A DNA stretch of 64,000 bases, from contig JAFCMP010000279.1 of the NCBI GenBank assembly GCA_017506865.1, positions 310,001 through 374,000 of the forward strand. Reading direction: 5' to 3'. The stretch is from Tribonema minus (Eukaryota > Sar > Xanthophyceae > Tribonematales > Tribonemataceae). Under the pieces are notes generated by a model, which saw only the letters and a program-made list of their open reading frames with translations, searched no databases and was not told the DNA's origin. Shown in pieces: positions 12,101 through 24,200 of this stretch (position 1 is the first letter of the stretch; every line of letters begins with the position of its first letter). The position numbers and the translations under genes are program-made.

Positions 12101-14487
12101 ATGGGGCCGTCAACCTCGGCGGCTCTGCTGACCACAGCATTGGCCTCGCAGGCAGCCCTGGTGGCGCCATTTCAGCAGAATGGCAACATTCTTCGCAGCC
12201 CTCTCACAGCGCGGGTTGGGCTAGCAGAGCACCGCTCTCCAACGCCCACGCCTAAAGTGCTGCCCAACGCATGGCTTTCATTGATACCATTTCCGACTTC
12301 TGAGAAGGCTGGGGATGCATCAGAAGGACGGGTGACAGACGAGCAGCGCAACAGCCGCCTTCCATCAGATTCTCAGGTAGGAGCGCCTGTGGCACGCGGC
12401 GTGGCGGTGGGCAAGATCGGCGGCTCTGCATGATGTGTATTTGTTGCTATGACCGTTGGTTCCAGGCATCCTGCTGTCCTGTCGTGTGCTGTGCTGATGC
12501 GCTCTCGGTTCAAAAATGCGCGCCGCAATCTCCATTGCAACAGCAGCCTGGCACACCAAGTGTGTCCATCTTGTGCATGACGGTGCCCCTTTCTCCTGCG
12601 TCTGCAGCTGCCGCGTCAGGGCGACACCGCTTTGGTGCCGGTGCAGCACCTGCCCACCTACAGAGTACACTACCGCGACGGCCCCAAAGCAGTTTTCGAG
12701 GACGTGGTAGGCCACGGCGATGCTACTTCCACCGCCAACGCTATTTCTGCCCTCATTTACAAATTCCGGAGCCGCTGGGAAGCTGGTGGAAGCGGTAGCG
12801 GCAGCGCAGGCGCGCTGCACGGAGGACCGGAGATTTTGAGCCTCGTGTCGGCGATGCAGCTACAGGAGGCGATTGCCGGGAACGGGATTACGGTGGTAGC
12901 CTATGAGGCGAAGTGGTGCCGCAAGTGCAGGTGGGTGACACCCTTCAGTCCACTTGCTGAAGTTTGCTCAACCTGGCAGACATCTTGCAGCACAGAAACC
13001 TTATCGGATGTGAAAAGCTGCCGTAGTTGGTGCTCTTCATTCAGATTACACTTTTGCCCAGTTATGCGGTATGCGATCGCTGCGGCATTTTTGCGGGATT
13101 CTTGTGGCTTCATTGCAACAAAAAAGCCGCAGCAGCAGCAGCAGCACCAAACCAATCCACAGTAGTTCAGCAGGCTCCTCAAGCTTCCACATGGTCTCTC
13201 AAGTTCATTTACTCATGACATGACAATGGCAATGGCCTCTGTACGCCGTACCACAGATACCTGAAGCCGATGTACCGGCGAACAGCTGCCTCACAGGCAG
13301 CGGGCCAGGACCTGCCAGACATAGATTCCATCCGGGATGCTGGCTCGCGCTCACGGACGTTGGCAGCGAGGGGCGGAAAGCTTTCAGTAAGGTTCTTTTC
13401 CGTGGATGTGGATGTGGTGCCCGGCCTCATCAGTGGCAGTGTTCAGGAGGAGGACCTCGTCGTGGCGCGCGTAGGCGCGGCGGGAGCGGCGGCACCGGCA
13501 GCAGCTGCTGCGATGGCAGGCGGCGGAGCGCTGTGGCAGCAGAGCAGGTATGTAGGAAAGAGGGTGCAACAGAACTTCAACATGAACTGGCGTTCAGTCG
13601 TGTGGTGGCAGGACGGTGGCACACTATGGAGGTCAGGGTGATGTCACGACAAATGTATTTCAGAGATTGCTTTGCATTCGCAATGAAAGTCCGCCGAGCC
13701 ATGCTCAGTGCTGGTGCGTTAATGCCGCGACAAAGAAAAAGATGCTCAGTGGTGGTGCGTTGATGGCCTGGTGCAACAGCGCTCGACTCGCTTCCTGGCA
13801 GAAGAACTGTCAGTGCGTATCTGCTGCCGTGAAAAGTCTGATTATATTAACACCATCCTATGTGTACACCCACAACGCAGAGAGGAACACAACTCACACA
13901 ACCACAACAGAGCTTTCTCAGCTGACTCCAGAGCACATTCAGCACAACTAGCCACCACTTTATCATCCACCTAAAATGTAGTCGTCGAGGCCATGACAGC
14001 ACTTCCAGGTGTGCGGCAGTGCACATCGCCTGCTCAACCAGCAGCTGCAAACCATCAGTCTGTGCGTCGTCAATAAGCCACTCTCAGTGCTTGCCACGCA
14101 AGCGCCGGCAGCGCCACCACGCGCACTCAGCTCCCCCCGCCCCCTTCCCCCTGCCCTCCTCTCACCATCACGCACAGGTCGCCCTTCCTGAAGCCCAAGG
14201 CGGTGCCCCTCATGCAGCTCGACATTCCGGCGCCCCCCGCGACCGCCGCCTCCACGCACGACGACGCCGACGGTCCCTGCGCCGTCTGTGCAGGCACGGG
14301 CTTTGTCCCCTGCGGCGACTGCGCGGGGGCAGGGCACCGCGTCCTCACGGCCGCCGCCACCGCCACCGGCGCTGCCGCCGCCGCGGGCCGCCAGCGCAGC
14401 CTGACTGTGACGTGCCCGGTGTGCGTGGGGTACGCCAAGGTGCGCTGCACGGCGTGCGGCGGGAGGTGCTACCTGTGCGCCGACTGA
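12101..14487 (+). CDS. WCRKC-type thioredoxin-like protein joined in phase to a DnaJ-type zinc finger
   Basis: Exons 12101-12376, 12608-12930, 13257-13547 and 14178-14487 join in phase to 400 codons. The N-terminus (MGPSTSAALLTTALASQAA) looks like a chloroplast transit peptide. Residues about 185-205 read VVAYEAKWCRKCR followed by YLKP across an intron, the active site of the plant plastid WCRKC thioredoxin-like family. FFSVDVDVVP matches the following beta strand. The usual MPT cis-proline segment is replaced by an Ala-rich stretch, so the fold is divergent. The last exon holds four Cys-pair motifs (CAVCAGTG, CGDCAGAG, CPVCVGYA, CTACGG) as in plastid BSD2-like DnaJ zinc-finger proteins. If the last exon is a separate gene, its first exon lies unseen in 13550-14170. 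The thioredoxin part is solid, the join is tentative. Confidence 0.72.
14178..14487 (+). CDS. Exon encoding DnaJ-type CxxCxGxG zinc finger
   Basis: The exon follows an acceptor (cacgcacag) and ends with TGA at 14485-14487. Residues RSPFLKPKAVPLMQLDIP lead into a roughly 65-residue cysteine module with four CxxC pairs separated by an Ala/Thr linker. There is no J-domain. This is the architecture of small plastid thiol/chaperone zinc-finger proteins. It is listed separately because membership in the upstream thioredoxin-like gene rests only on phase compatibility. Confidence 0.75.
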
Positions 14488-15597
14488 GGGGGAAAACGGG
14501 GGGGGATAGGGGGCTGCCAGCCTCAAGTTGAAGTTTTTCCCATCTTCAATTTGGTGACCCTCCGGTCTTCGAGTTGAAGTGCGGCCCTGGGGAGCGGAGA
14601 GATTTGGGGGTGCTGGCGTGGAGACCTTTTTGCAGCGCGTGCGCGAGCTGCTGGGGAGCCGTGTGCGTGATCACAGTGAGTTGAGCGCTGCGCCGTCGCT
14701 GCCGGCGCGCGGCTGCCGCCCGCCATGGGCGCGCTGCCTTGTGGGATCACAACCGCGCCTGTGGCGCTTGACGTGGAGCCACGAGCGCTGCGTACAAAGG
14801 CTACAGTAGTATTGTGCGCCTGCCTTCACCTCGCGTCACTGCGTGCGACCCATGTGGTAGGGGCAGGGTGAGGGGGGGGGGAGGGGGGGGCAGGGGGGGT
14901 TGCAGGCGTTTTGGGGGACGGTTGTGTACATATTTGTGATATTCGTATCCGCGCGGCCCGTGTAGTCATGCACACCGTGTCAGTGGTATCTACCCGTAGT
15001 GTGCGTGGTTTATCATAGGCAGAGGGAGAGCAGAGAGCAGATGCGCGAGCAACGAAAGAGGGACGAGAGAGAGAGCAGCAGAAAATGTGGGTGCAATTAC
15101 GCGGCAGCAGAGCGCCAGACAATCCCAAAGCACGTGTACAGCCAGTTTGAGCCACACACACACTTTTGGATAAATGCACAGTTACTTTATGATGCTACGC
15201 TACTCCCTGGCTACAGCGTTGCCATGTTGGCCGTTTAGAAGGCTTCTCAGTGGCTAACATGGTGTGCTGCTTTGCAACCATATTTCCTTGCCATGCTCGA
15301 GCCCACTATGCCAATGCTCCAGCGCGGTCTGCAAGTCAGAGCAGTGACTCAGCCTGGCCGCCCTTCGTTTATACATGGGCATTGCATGGCCATACAGTCA
15401 ATACTGCACATGCAGCGTAATGCAGTTCAGAAAGTGCACTTGGTGTGAGCGTGCATAAAGCGGGCCAATGCGCAACGCATATGTGCATCATTATGTACTG
15501 TAGCTACACCTTTTAGTGGCCCCCGATGATGTTGAACCAAACACTTGTACAGTGAGGTCAACAGTGACCTCTCTGCCTGAACATCTAGAAACTCCAA
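14488..15597. other. Intergenic between convergent 3' ends, G-rich tract
   Basis: This stretch separates the zinc-finger exon (+) from the last exon of the coiled-coil gene (-). It contains near-continuous G runs at about 14870-14900 followed by an AG-rich stretch (15020-15080). No gene is seen. Confidence 0.55.
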
Positions 15598-18500
15598 TCA
15601 CCGATCCGCCGGGGTGAATCGCAGTGTGCCGCTGTAGGGCTGCCTCTGATTGATTGATGACAAAGCGCTGGTGGCCATGCCATGCAGCTGCTTCTCCACC
15701 GCATTGAGGTTGTGGTCGTATGCTTCGCCGCGCGTGCTGAACCAGTTGACAAACCTGGCATCAGAGCAGAAGAGCACAAGTGCGAATGTGAGAGACCGAT
15801 TGCATACTGGCCCGATGATCCTCAACAATCGCACAAAGCAATGTCATGGAGCATGGCTTGTAAGCTGCACTTCCTGCTCTTTGCCTTGAATTCCTGCCAT
15901 CCATTCAATGCTGACGTCGATGTCCAAGCCAATGTGCTCCCACAAGCAGTGTACTGACCATGCATACGTTGCTCAACCATATGGGTCTGGGAATCACCAT
16001 TCGTCACCGACACACCTCTGCTTGCTATATGAGATTAGTAACAGTGAATGGCATGCATCCTGTTCTAGTGTCGAAAATTTGGTGCAGTTAGGTATACCTC
16101 AAGTTCCTAAAGTACGTGCATCCGGTCTCACTTGATTGCAATGAAACGCATGGCCACCAAATCCTGCTTGAATTGATGCGCATCGAACAACTACAAAAAG
16201 TACGCCGAAGTACTTGCTGTACGGCTCACGCCTCCCTACCACAATGCTTGTGGGTTACCTCGGGTGTGAAGTACTTGGTACTGCAATTAAGGTTGGTACG
16301 CTGCATACCTGACAGCCAGCGCAGCCTGTTTTGCGGTGGCCGCTTGATCGCTAGACAACCCATCCACCCTCTCAGCTAGACCCCTGTGCTCGTGTCCCCA
16401 AGCCTGCGCACAAGCAGAGTGAGACGGGTGCTGTCAACACCTATGATGTTGTGCTCAATGCAGCTGCATTCCTTTCACGCCACGCACATCCACACCCTAC
16501 AGCATGTGTACATGCATCACATGTAGACGTGCATGTTAACCAACACCAACCAATGTCAGGTCCAATGCCTTCGTAGGACAACAGTGGCGCCTCGCCTGCA
16601 CTTGAGCCGCCGGTCGCGCAACACACAGACACCAGAGCCGTACGGCGCACCCTGCCTTGGCCAGCACACAGGACAAACAACCGAGCGCAGCACCCCTCGA
16701 CCCCACCTTGCAGTCAATCTCCGCCCGCAGCTCGCTCCACATGCCATCGCAGATCGCAACATCCGCCTTGGTCGCCAGCTTGGCGTCGACCTCATCCGCC
16801 ATCGCCTCCCGCCGATTCTCACTCGCCAGCCGCTCGCGCTGCGCGGCGTCGCCAGCCTCGCGCAGCCGCGCCTCCAGCGTCGCGCGCGTCGCTGCTGCTG
16901 AAGCGTGCAGCTCGCCGCACCGCCGCTCGTGCGCTGCGACGGCGTCTCGCAGGTTTTCAAGCTGGCGCTCCAGCTGCGCCACGGAGTGGTCGGAGGCCCT
17001 GGTGGAGAGGCTGTTGTGGAGGGCCTCTACGCGCTGCTTCGTAGCGTCTGCGCTGTCTGCGAGCAGCCTGCAAGTGTAGTGTGGCGGTGAAGCGGGGGCG
17101 TCGCCGCGTGAACGACGGTGATGAGCCTCAGATGGTACTACATCATGGTAGGTATACATATGCCTGAGCCATGACTGCGTACCTCCGCTGCCTGCCCCAG
17201 CAACAGGTGCCTTGTCGTGTAGAATTTTTGAACTTGTGCTCATTCACAAAAGAAGGGCATGTAGTTGTCTTGACTAGACGGCAGCATTGCACCACCACGT
17301 GCATCCAAAAACGTGCAACACCGTAGGACATGTTGTCCTGGATAAAACAGAGTCCACTTTTAGCTCTCCTGCCTGCTGCTGTCAGCAAATGCTGCTGAAA
17401 CACACGCCCTTGGATGAAGCTGGCGCACCCCAGGCTACGATGCACACGCACCGGCCCGCCTACCCAGCCCTCATCGCTTGCTACACGTACACATGAGCCC
17501 ACCTGTGTTGCTCATGAGCTCTCTGCACGGCGCCTTCCAGCGCAGTCACTCGCGCTTTGGAGTCATCCATGAACCCAGCGACGGCGGCCACCCTCCCCAC
17601 CAGGTGCTGCACGTGCTGCACCTCGCTGCGCTCCAGCTTAGTGGCCAGGGCAGCCTGATTCGAGAGACATCGAGCAGCGTGTGTGGCGGTTGGCAGCTTG
17701 GTTCGGTGATGGTGTTACATGGTGCGCCTTGTGTTGCCTCATATCAACAAGGTGCAGCTGCGCACTGCTGAGAGCAGACCCCTGACGCTCAGGATGCGAC
17801 ACTTATCCAAGTGCAGTCTCGCTTTGCCGACAACGCAGCCCCATGACCGCACTTTAAAGTAAGTGTCAGTTGCTGCCTGTGCAGGCGCGTACATCACCAG
17901 AGGGGGGTCAACTGCAACCGCTGTGACATGAATTTGCCCATTCACACCCCGGTCGATCATTTACTTCAACACAATAACGGCTTCCATGTTGCTGTGCTAC
18001 ACAACCTTGCCGCAATCAGTGTGAGCAATATGGATGCAAATCATGGTTTCGTGATCAGCCGAGATGCGAGCACAGAGTTGGCGTCGTGCTGAGCTTGGCA
18101 GCCGACACATGACGCTCACGAGCGCTAGCCCAACCCGCAGGCTGATGTAAAAGACACACCAGCTCATGCAACCTGGCCTTCGAGCTTCAGCTACAAGCCG
18201 CAGCTGCAAAATCAACCGCACATGGACCATGAATGGCGGCTGTTGAAACAGACTTATACCGCGCAACACACCTGCTGTGCCGCCAGAGTCTGCTGCAGCG
18301 AGCGGCAGGATGCCCACAGGTCCTCCCCCGCCTGCCTGTCCATAGCCCACAGCTGCAGCCGCTTCACCTCCGACTGCAGGCGCTGCTGCATGCTTTCGCC
18401 CTGCGAGCATCAGCGGGACAAACAGTACTGACTTCAGGCCGCCTGCAGGCAGGCACAAGGATCACTTGCCCATAGTATGTATAATGATGCCAGCTGCGTC

Positions 18501-19185
18501 TCGGTTGGCTCCATGAAGGACCCATATTTGCAGGCTCAATTTCTGATCATTCCATTAAATGAATGGGTGGTTTTCAGCCAGAGCACGGCAGATGCCAACG
18601 AGAAACACAGCAGTACACAACAACAATGTAACAGTTTACCTGTTCTTCTAAGTCGTGATGCGTTGGCTTTGTGAGCAGCTCCCGTGTAACCCTGGACAGC
18701 GCCTGCATGCAAGCCCCGAGGTGTTCACCTACAGTGCCGCTGCCGGCTGTGCACACTGCGTCTGAGCCATCTGTGCGGATGATCAACCCTTTTTCGATGC
18801 AGGTCACACGCTGCTCAAGCCCGCACAGGCGCCTGTCAATGGACTGGATTTCTCTGCGGGACAAGTTCAGCAGCAACAAGTACGGCCCACTCTTGAGCGA
18901 CTTCGTGCAGACAGCAAGGCGTCACGCGTTTGAGCACAGTAACAGTAATACCGCGAGAGAAATGGGTCAGATCACCACAGCGGTGCGTGGTCACGCAGAG
19001 CAATACCTGTTGAAGCTCTCCGCTGACACCTTCGCCTGCAGCTGCTGCTTCAATGAGTGCAGCTCTGTGGCATGACTGTTCAGTGCTGCCACGAAGCGAG
19101 TGAACACTCCTTCCGCCAGCTCCACGTTCACAAGGTCTTTCAACCCTATGTGCAGCTCACCATCCCCACTGCCTTGGCCGCTCAT
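15598..19185 (-). CDS. Coiled-coil protein, function unknown
   Basis: Exons in gene order: 19185-19007, 18853-18640, 18400-18272, 17654-17503, 17067-16707, 16403-16309 and 15754-15598. All junctions are GT-AG and in phase, giving 429 codons including the stop. It starts MSGQGSGDGELHIGLKDL. Most of the protein is heptad-like and charged, for example ELHSLKQQLQAKV, LQSEVKRLQLWAMD, ALATKLERSEVQ, LERQLENLRDAVAAHERR and ATLEARLREAGDAAQRER, so a long coiled coil is expected. The last exon reads FVNWFSTRGEAYDHNL and ends LRFTPADR. I do not recognise the family. A cytoskeletal, basal-body or flagellar part is a guess from composition only. It shares a short divergent promoter with the PPIL3 gene. Confidence 0.82.
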
Positions 19186-19348
19186 ATTGCCGCCAGGTCC
19201 AGAAGATCTTTACCTTCGGTGCGCTGCGCACAGGAGGGATCAGTTTTCGTGCTGCTCTAACACAACACGCGCTTCGCTGGGGACTTCAACAACTGCCAAA
19301 ACTCGTGTGAAGTTCGGGATCTTCTCTTGCGCTTGACAAAGCTCTATC
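19186..19348. promoter_or_regulatory. Divergent promoter between coiled-coil gene and PPIL3
   Basis: The two start codons are head-to-head with 163 bp between them, so both promoters and 5' UTRs must share this segment. No TATA-like box was recognised. Confidence 0.65.
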
Positions 19349-22300
19349 ATGGCGGCGACGCTGCACACATCGCTTGGAGACATCAAAGTGGAGTTGTACT
19401 GCGACCTCACCCCCAAAACAGCGTACAACTTCCTCGCTTTGGCAGCATCAGGCTACTACGATGGGACAAAATTTCATCGGAATATCAAAGGGTTCATGAT
19501 ACAGGTACGCGGCCATGGTGTGCTGCTCTTGAGCAATAGACATGCTATATACGCTCAAGCTTGGGAGCAAGGAGGTTCGCTTGTGGCAACGCCGTGGGGC
19601 TTAAACCGCAATTCTGCTGTATAGTGCACACTTTGCGCTGGTCGGAGAGTTGCCTTGAACATATTCATAGTCAGTAGCTGTGGCCGATGTTCTAACCTGT
19701 ATACATGTGCCGCACCTCGTTTTAAGATTTACGGCTACACCAGGTCGTGCAGTGAGGATCAGTTTTGCATGTTTTATTGACCCTCAGTTCCGCTGTTGCA
19801 TGGTGCTCAAACGCTACATGCACTCAGATCTGCATGCTAGGTTTGATTTACCGTCCTACGTTTGTTGACACCATGCTGCTTCAAACGCTGGCGGGCGGTG
19901 GGCAACTTTGAGCTGTGTCGTGACTTGTTAACACAGCATGTTTTGCTGTGCTGCAACACAGCTTCTCTGGGTGAACCATCTTTTTTCTCATCTTGTCATT
20001 GACTGACATGGTGTTCAGGGCGGGGATCCGACGGGGACGGGGAAGGGAGGAGAGAGCATATGGGGGGACTCTTTTGCGGATGAGTTCCACCAGGACGCTA
20101 CTCATGAAGCACGGGGGATTCTTGCGATGGCGAACAGGTGATCACCGTGCAGTGACAAGTTTTTGAGGTTTTGCCACTCTTGGTACGTGCATCATGCAAG
20201 CGGCATGCAGCGTGGGCGCATGCTAGTCCCACTGCGTAGTATTCGATGATGGCGATGTCAGTGTGTGATTCATGGTTGTGTGCAAGAGCCGTCAGCGGCA
20301 GGGTGTTGTGCAGAGCTGTCGTTGGCAGTGGCAGACTTACAAACGCTGAGCATCAATGTAAGAGTATGAGTATAATGAAATGTGTGGGACTGGAACATCT
20401 TCTCCAGAGCATCACCTGTTGGATAATCAAGTATGTGGCCCCTATGCGCAGAAACGACACGAGTGTGTAAATATGTGTAAACCGGATTGCTGCCGGCGAA
20501 GTCAGCATTGTTGCTGCAAGTAGGATCGTTCTTGCTTGACAGCGCAATTTGCTCGCAAAGCACACTGGTATATATTGGCGTCTACTTGCAATGTTTACGC
20601 AGCGCGTGATGATTTTGTAACGTATTTGGTCTGTATAGAATACAGTAAGCGCGTTATTTGAACAGTTTCTGTGAAATTGCATGATCACACCGGCACGGCC
20701 CACACTTCAAGTCGCAACCCCACGCTCTACGATCGGCGCACAATTATGTCGGCTGTATCATGCCATCGACGGGCACTCGGCCGTGTCGCAGCGGAGTACA
20801 TGAAGTATCGGTGGTAACATATCCTGAGGGCCTGCATATGGGCCATAAGTCGCAGTGTTAGCCTCATGCTGACGGCACCCAGACCTCAGACACGGCGCGC
20901 AGTGGCAGAACATGTACGTTGCTTCAGCTCTTTGCATGACACCACAGCGGGCACCCAGCGACCCCTCACCTAACCAGCAGCCCCGGTCTCGAATCCCAGT
21001 GATGTGCAGCACGTGCGCACGTCAGCACATCCTGCTGCTGTGCTCTGCACTCCACTGCACTCGGCGCCGTCATGTGCGGTCAGCGACCTGAGCACCATGC
21101 AAGCTGTGTGCATTCACCTTGTCGTCATGCTGACACCTCCCTTTGCTTCGTTGCCTGCGCTCCTGTCTCTCATTGGCTCGTGTCCTGGCGCGTTGGTGCT
21201 TGAACCGCTGCTGCTCAGGGGTGCCAACACCAACAGGTGCGTGCGACCGACGCACATGCCGCCTGCGGCCGCTTCTGTTATTGGATCGCGACTTGCCAGG
21301 CCCTTGTGCTGCGTCATGTAGATGCAGCAAGGCTGCCGCAGCTGCGCCTGGTGGTGACTGTGCTCAAGAAGCCCCTGTCAATCCTCGTTCTCTCTGTTGA
21401 CTGAAACTGGCTGTACCCTGTGATCCCACGTATTCCGTGCAACGCTCGACGGAGCTTGGTCAACTTGCTGCTCACTGCTGCAATTTTTTATCGCTGTGTG
21501 GTTTGCATTGATTTGCAGGAGCCAGTTCTTCTTCACCTACTCCAAGCAAGCACACCTCAACAACGTATACTCTGTATTTGGCAAGGTGGGTGTGTTTGAA
21601 TCTGATCTGACAAGTTCAAGACACTATGAATAAGATTGTGCAAACTTGATCGCAGCATGGCAGCGCGCTGAATTCTGTGAGCTTAAAAGCTTCAGTTGAT
21701 CTTCGGGTGCATCAGATGTGAGGATCATACATCTGTGGCACATGCAACCCCTGGCAGGTAGGTACACATGCAGGTGTCGTGCACATGCAGAAATATGTGC
21801 TCTGCGTTGTCATTGTGATAGAAGTATGTGAACGTAGGCACTTCTCACCTCAATCACGCACGGGCACTAGCTCTCATCCGTGCTCCAAGCCTTTATGCAC
21901 CTTCTCTCCTTCATGAGCTCAATGTTGGGCTTTGCAGATGGACACTGACCTCGAATGAGAGCACCGAGCGTTTTCTGAACCCCGCATTACATAGTGATGC
22001 GTCCTTTGTTTCTGCAGTTGTGGCTTGTGCTGAGTACTGCAACAAATCATTGTGGACAGCAACATACGACAAAGAAGCTCACTAGATCACCAACTTGTAA
22101 ATTCAAAAGTGTGGCGGTGCTCGAGCATCTTGAAGTCTGGATGGTAACACTCGTGATTGGCAATACAGTGCCTTTGCGCTGCCTTATTGAGGTAGTCTGC
22201 TTGCATCAATGCATCACGACTGCTGAAAGGCAGATGCAGATGATGGCTGTTGTCCTGTCTGGTTTTGCGCTATACCACCATTGTTTATCATATGTTCATT

Positions 22301-22605
22301 CACTCGCGTTGAGAACATGCTTTGCTTTGTCAGATGCAAGCCTACATGCCCACATGAAAAAGTACGGCAGAAATCTTTCCAGTTGTCTCAATTGCATGTA
22401 CAACAACACAAACCATTGTTGCGTATCACTAGTGTACTCATGTCATGTGTGTGAATGTTGAACGTGCGTTTCTGATGTGCAGATAATCGATGGGTGGGAC
22501 ACACTGGACGCCATGGAAAAGGTTCCTGTCGGCAAGAAGGACCGGCCTGTGACGGACATCGTCCTTCACAGTATCACAATACATGCCAATCCACTGGCGA
22601 CATAA
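19349..22605 (+). CDS. PPIL3: Peptidyl-prolyl isomerase-like 3 (spliceosomal cyclophilin)
   Basis: Exons 19349-19504, 20019-20137, 21219-21236, 21519-21585 and 22483-22605 join in phase to 161 codons including the stop, essentially the length of animal and plant PPIL3. The protein starts [19 protein letters not shown]. It carries [21 protein letters not shown] (active-site Arg), [36 protein letters not shown] and [15 protein letters not shown]. It ends [18 protein letters not shown]3 is a cis-trans prolyl isomerase found in catalytic spliceosomes. The third exon is only 18 nt and codes for GANTN at the substrate-binding turn, and is bounded by ctcag and gtgcgt. The four introns are all GT-AG, 282 to about 1080 bp long. 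Confidence 0.96.
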
Positions 22606-23035
22606 CTAGCAGGCTTCTCCCGAAACGGCGTGTTTTTGCGTATGTTTGTTGCTATTGCATGTTCAGCAGCTACTGTTAAAGTACGGTCTACCAACACCTC
22701 TTAGTGCCCATCACGTCAAAAGTGATAGCTGTGGCTTTTTTGCAATGGAATGCAGTGCTAGACGGTGTGCCTTGACCTTGCTTTGTGATGCAACATGCAC
22801 ACCATGCACACCAGGCACAAGACAAAAAAATCTGAAAACACAAACTGCAACCTGCCACTTGTATGTTGTTGTCGGCATGACTGCATCAGTCACACACCTG
22901 CATCTGCCCAGCGTGCCTGTGTCTCATGAACCAAGAACCCCTGCCACATTATCATTGCCAACGTGTGTTTGTTTGCGGAGGTCCGGAGGTCTTTCAAACC
23001 GCAGATTTCATGAAGAGAAAGCCGTTGTACTTTTC

Positions 23036-23072
23036 ATTAATTCTCGCTCAGGGCGCGAAAAAGCCCAGATGG
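23036..23072 (+). repeat. Dispersed repeat, copy B
   Basis: Nearly identical to the minus strand of 2350-2385 over about 35 bases, with weaker similarity extending upstream (gttgtacttttcat against ggtgtaccttttat). Confidence 0.6.
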
Positions 23073-23249
23073 TGGATGTCCATGGACTTGCAATTGATTA
23101 ATCAGCATCTACATGTGTCTTTGTGAACTTTTTGACAGTCTCAATGCGCAGTGCCGATCACTCGTGAACGACATCGCCATGTGGTTGTACTAATCATGAA
23201 TTCTCACTCACTTTATTAACCTCTTCTTGAGGGGCGGAAACCTTGTGAG

Positions 23250-23990
23250 AAATGACGAATGGCAATGGCAATCAAGAGCCGTCTTGTGCCTTGCATGTCT
23301 CACTAGATATCTCAGGAAGTTAAATGCTGAGACTGTTCGGAACTGCAGGTCAGCCAATAAAACACAATTGATCGGATGTAGCCTGATGTCAAATCCGCAA
23401 CGCTACAATGATGGCGGCACACAATCACTGCATGAGGCGACTTCGCATTGCTTTGCTCTACTTTCATTAAACCTTTTCTAGATCCTCTCTCTCCCCCTTC
23501 CTTTAAAGAAAACTTCAAATTGCAGTTGACTGTGAAGGTTCTGCGCAGAGAATATAGCGAGAGCATGCGGTAACGGCCTGTTCATCACAGGCAGGTACAG
23601 TCTACGTGTGGCGGCGCCTTGTGTGTTCACAATTCAACATGCCAACGAAATTACTGAATTAAAATTGATTGCTTGGATTTCCACACTTTGTGGAACGTGG
23701 TGTCGCTTCTACTAGTAGTAGTAGCTATCAGCGAAGTTCGCATATCCCACCCTAAGGCACCTCCGCGTATGACGCAGGTCAAAAATGAGTCTATGATGTG
23801 ATAGAGCAAGGCGCACATGTAGACAGGTGAAAGACAGTACAAAGTATACACCACGCGAAGTGCCCTTGAAAATTTTGAGCTGTAGATTGTGACTGCAGAC
23901 AGTCGTATGCATGCACCAAGTAAAGCTTTCTAGCATTCTTTCATGATGCTTACATGTCAGGTGCATTATTTAAACGTGATACCAACATGG
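23250..23990 (+). repeat. Direct repeat, left copy (with internal extra sequence)
   Basis: Blocks such as gttaaatgctgaga, gaactgcaggtcagcca, tgcatgaggc, gcccttgaa and the tcatgatgctcaaatgtcaggtg-like block (cttacatgtcaggtg here) occur in the same order at 25270-25720. The left copy is longer because of about 300 extra bases near 23500-23820. It is unclassified and non-coding. Confidence 0.65.
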
Positions 23991-24124
23991 TGAAACGTGA
24001 GTGGCCACTCGAAGTGTTGAAACCTTTTTTTTTTGCTGGCGATGAGGGGGTAGGTATGTACCTGTGCGCACGTGTGTAACTGAAAGAAGGAAAACAAAAA
24101 AAACGAAGTGGCGTGAATATTCAA

Positions 24125-24200
24125 TGCTTCCCTCGAACGGGTATCGAACCCACGACCTCACGGTCAGCGGTACTTTCCTTTTGCCACTACGCTATTTGAC
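24125..24200 (-). other. tRNA-like relic with A and B boxes
   Basis: On the minus strand, tagcgtagtgg resembles a Pol III A box and ggttcgatacc is a near-consensus B box at roughly tRNA spacing. A run of eight Ts follows about 35 bases downstream. The acceptor and D stems do not pair well and no clear anticodon loop forms, so this is more likely a tRNA-derived SINE head or a dead tRNA than a working tRNA gene. Confidence 0.4.

Noticed and set aside
13963-14526. Minus-strand open frame across the zinc-finger exon
   Set aside because: Shadow of a high-GC coding exon; the plus-strand frame has four CxxC motifs and a clean acceptor.
24125-24200. Functional tRNA gene
   Set aside because: A and B boxes are good, but acceptor and D stems fail to pair and no anticodon is clear.
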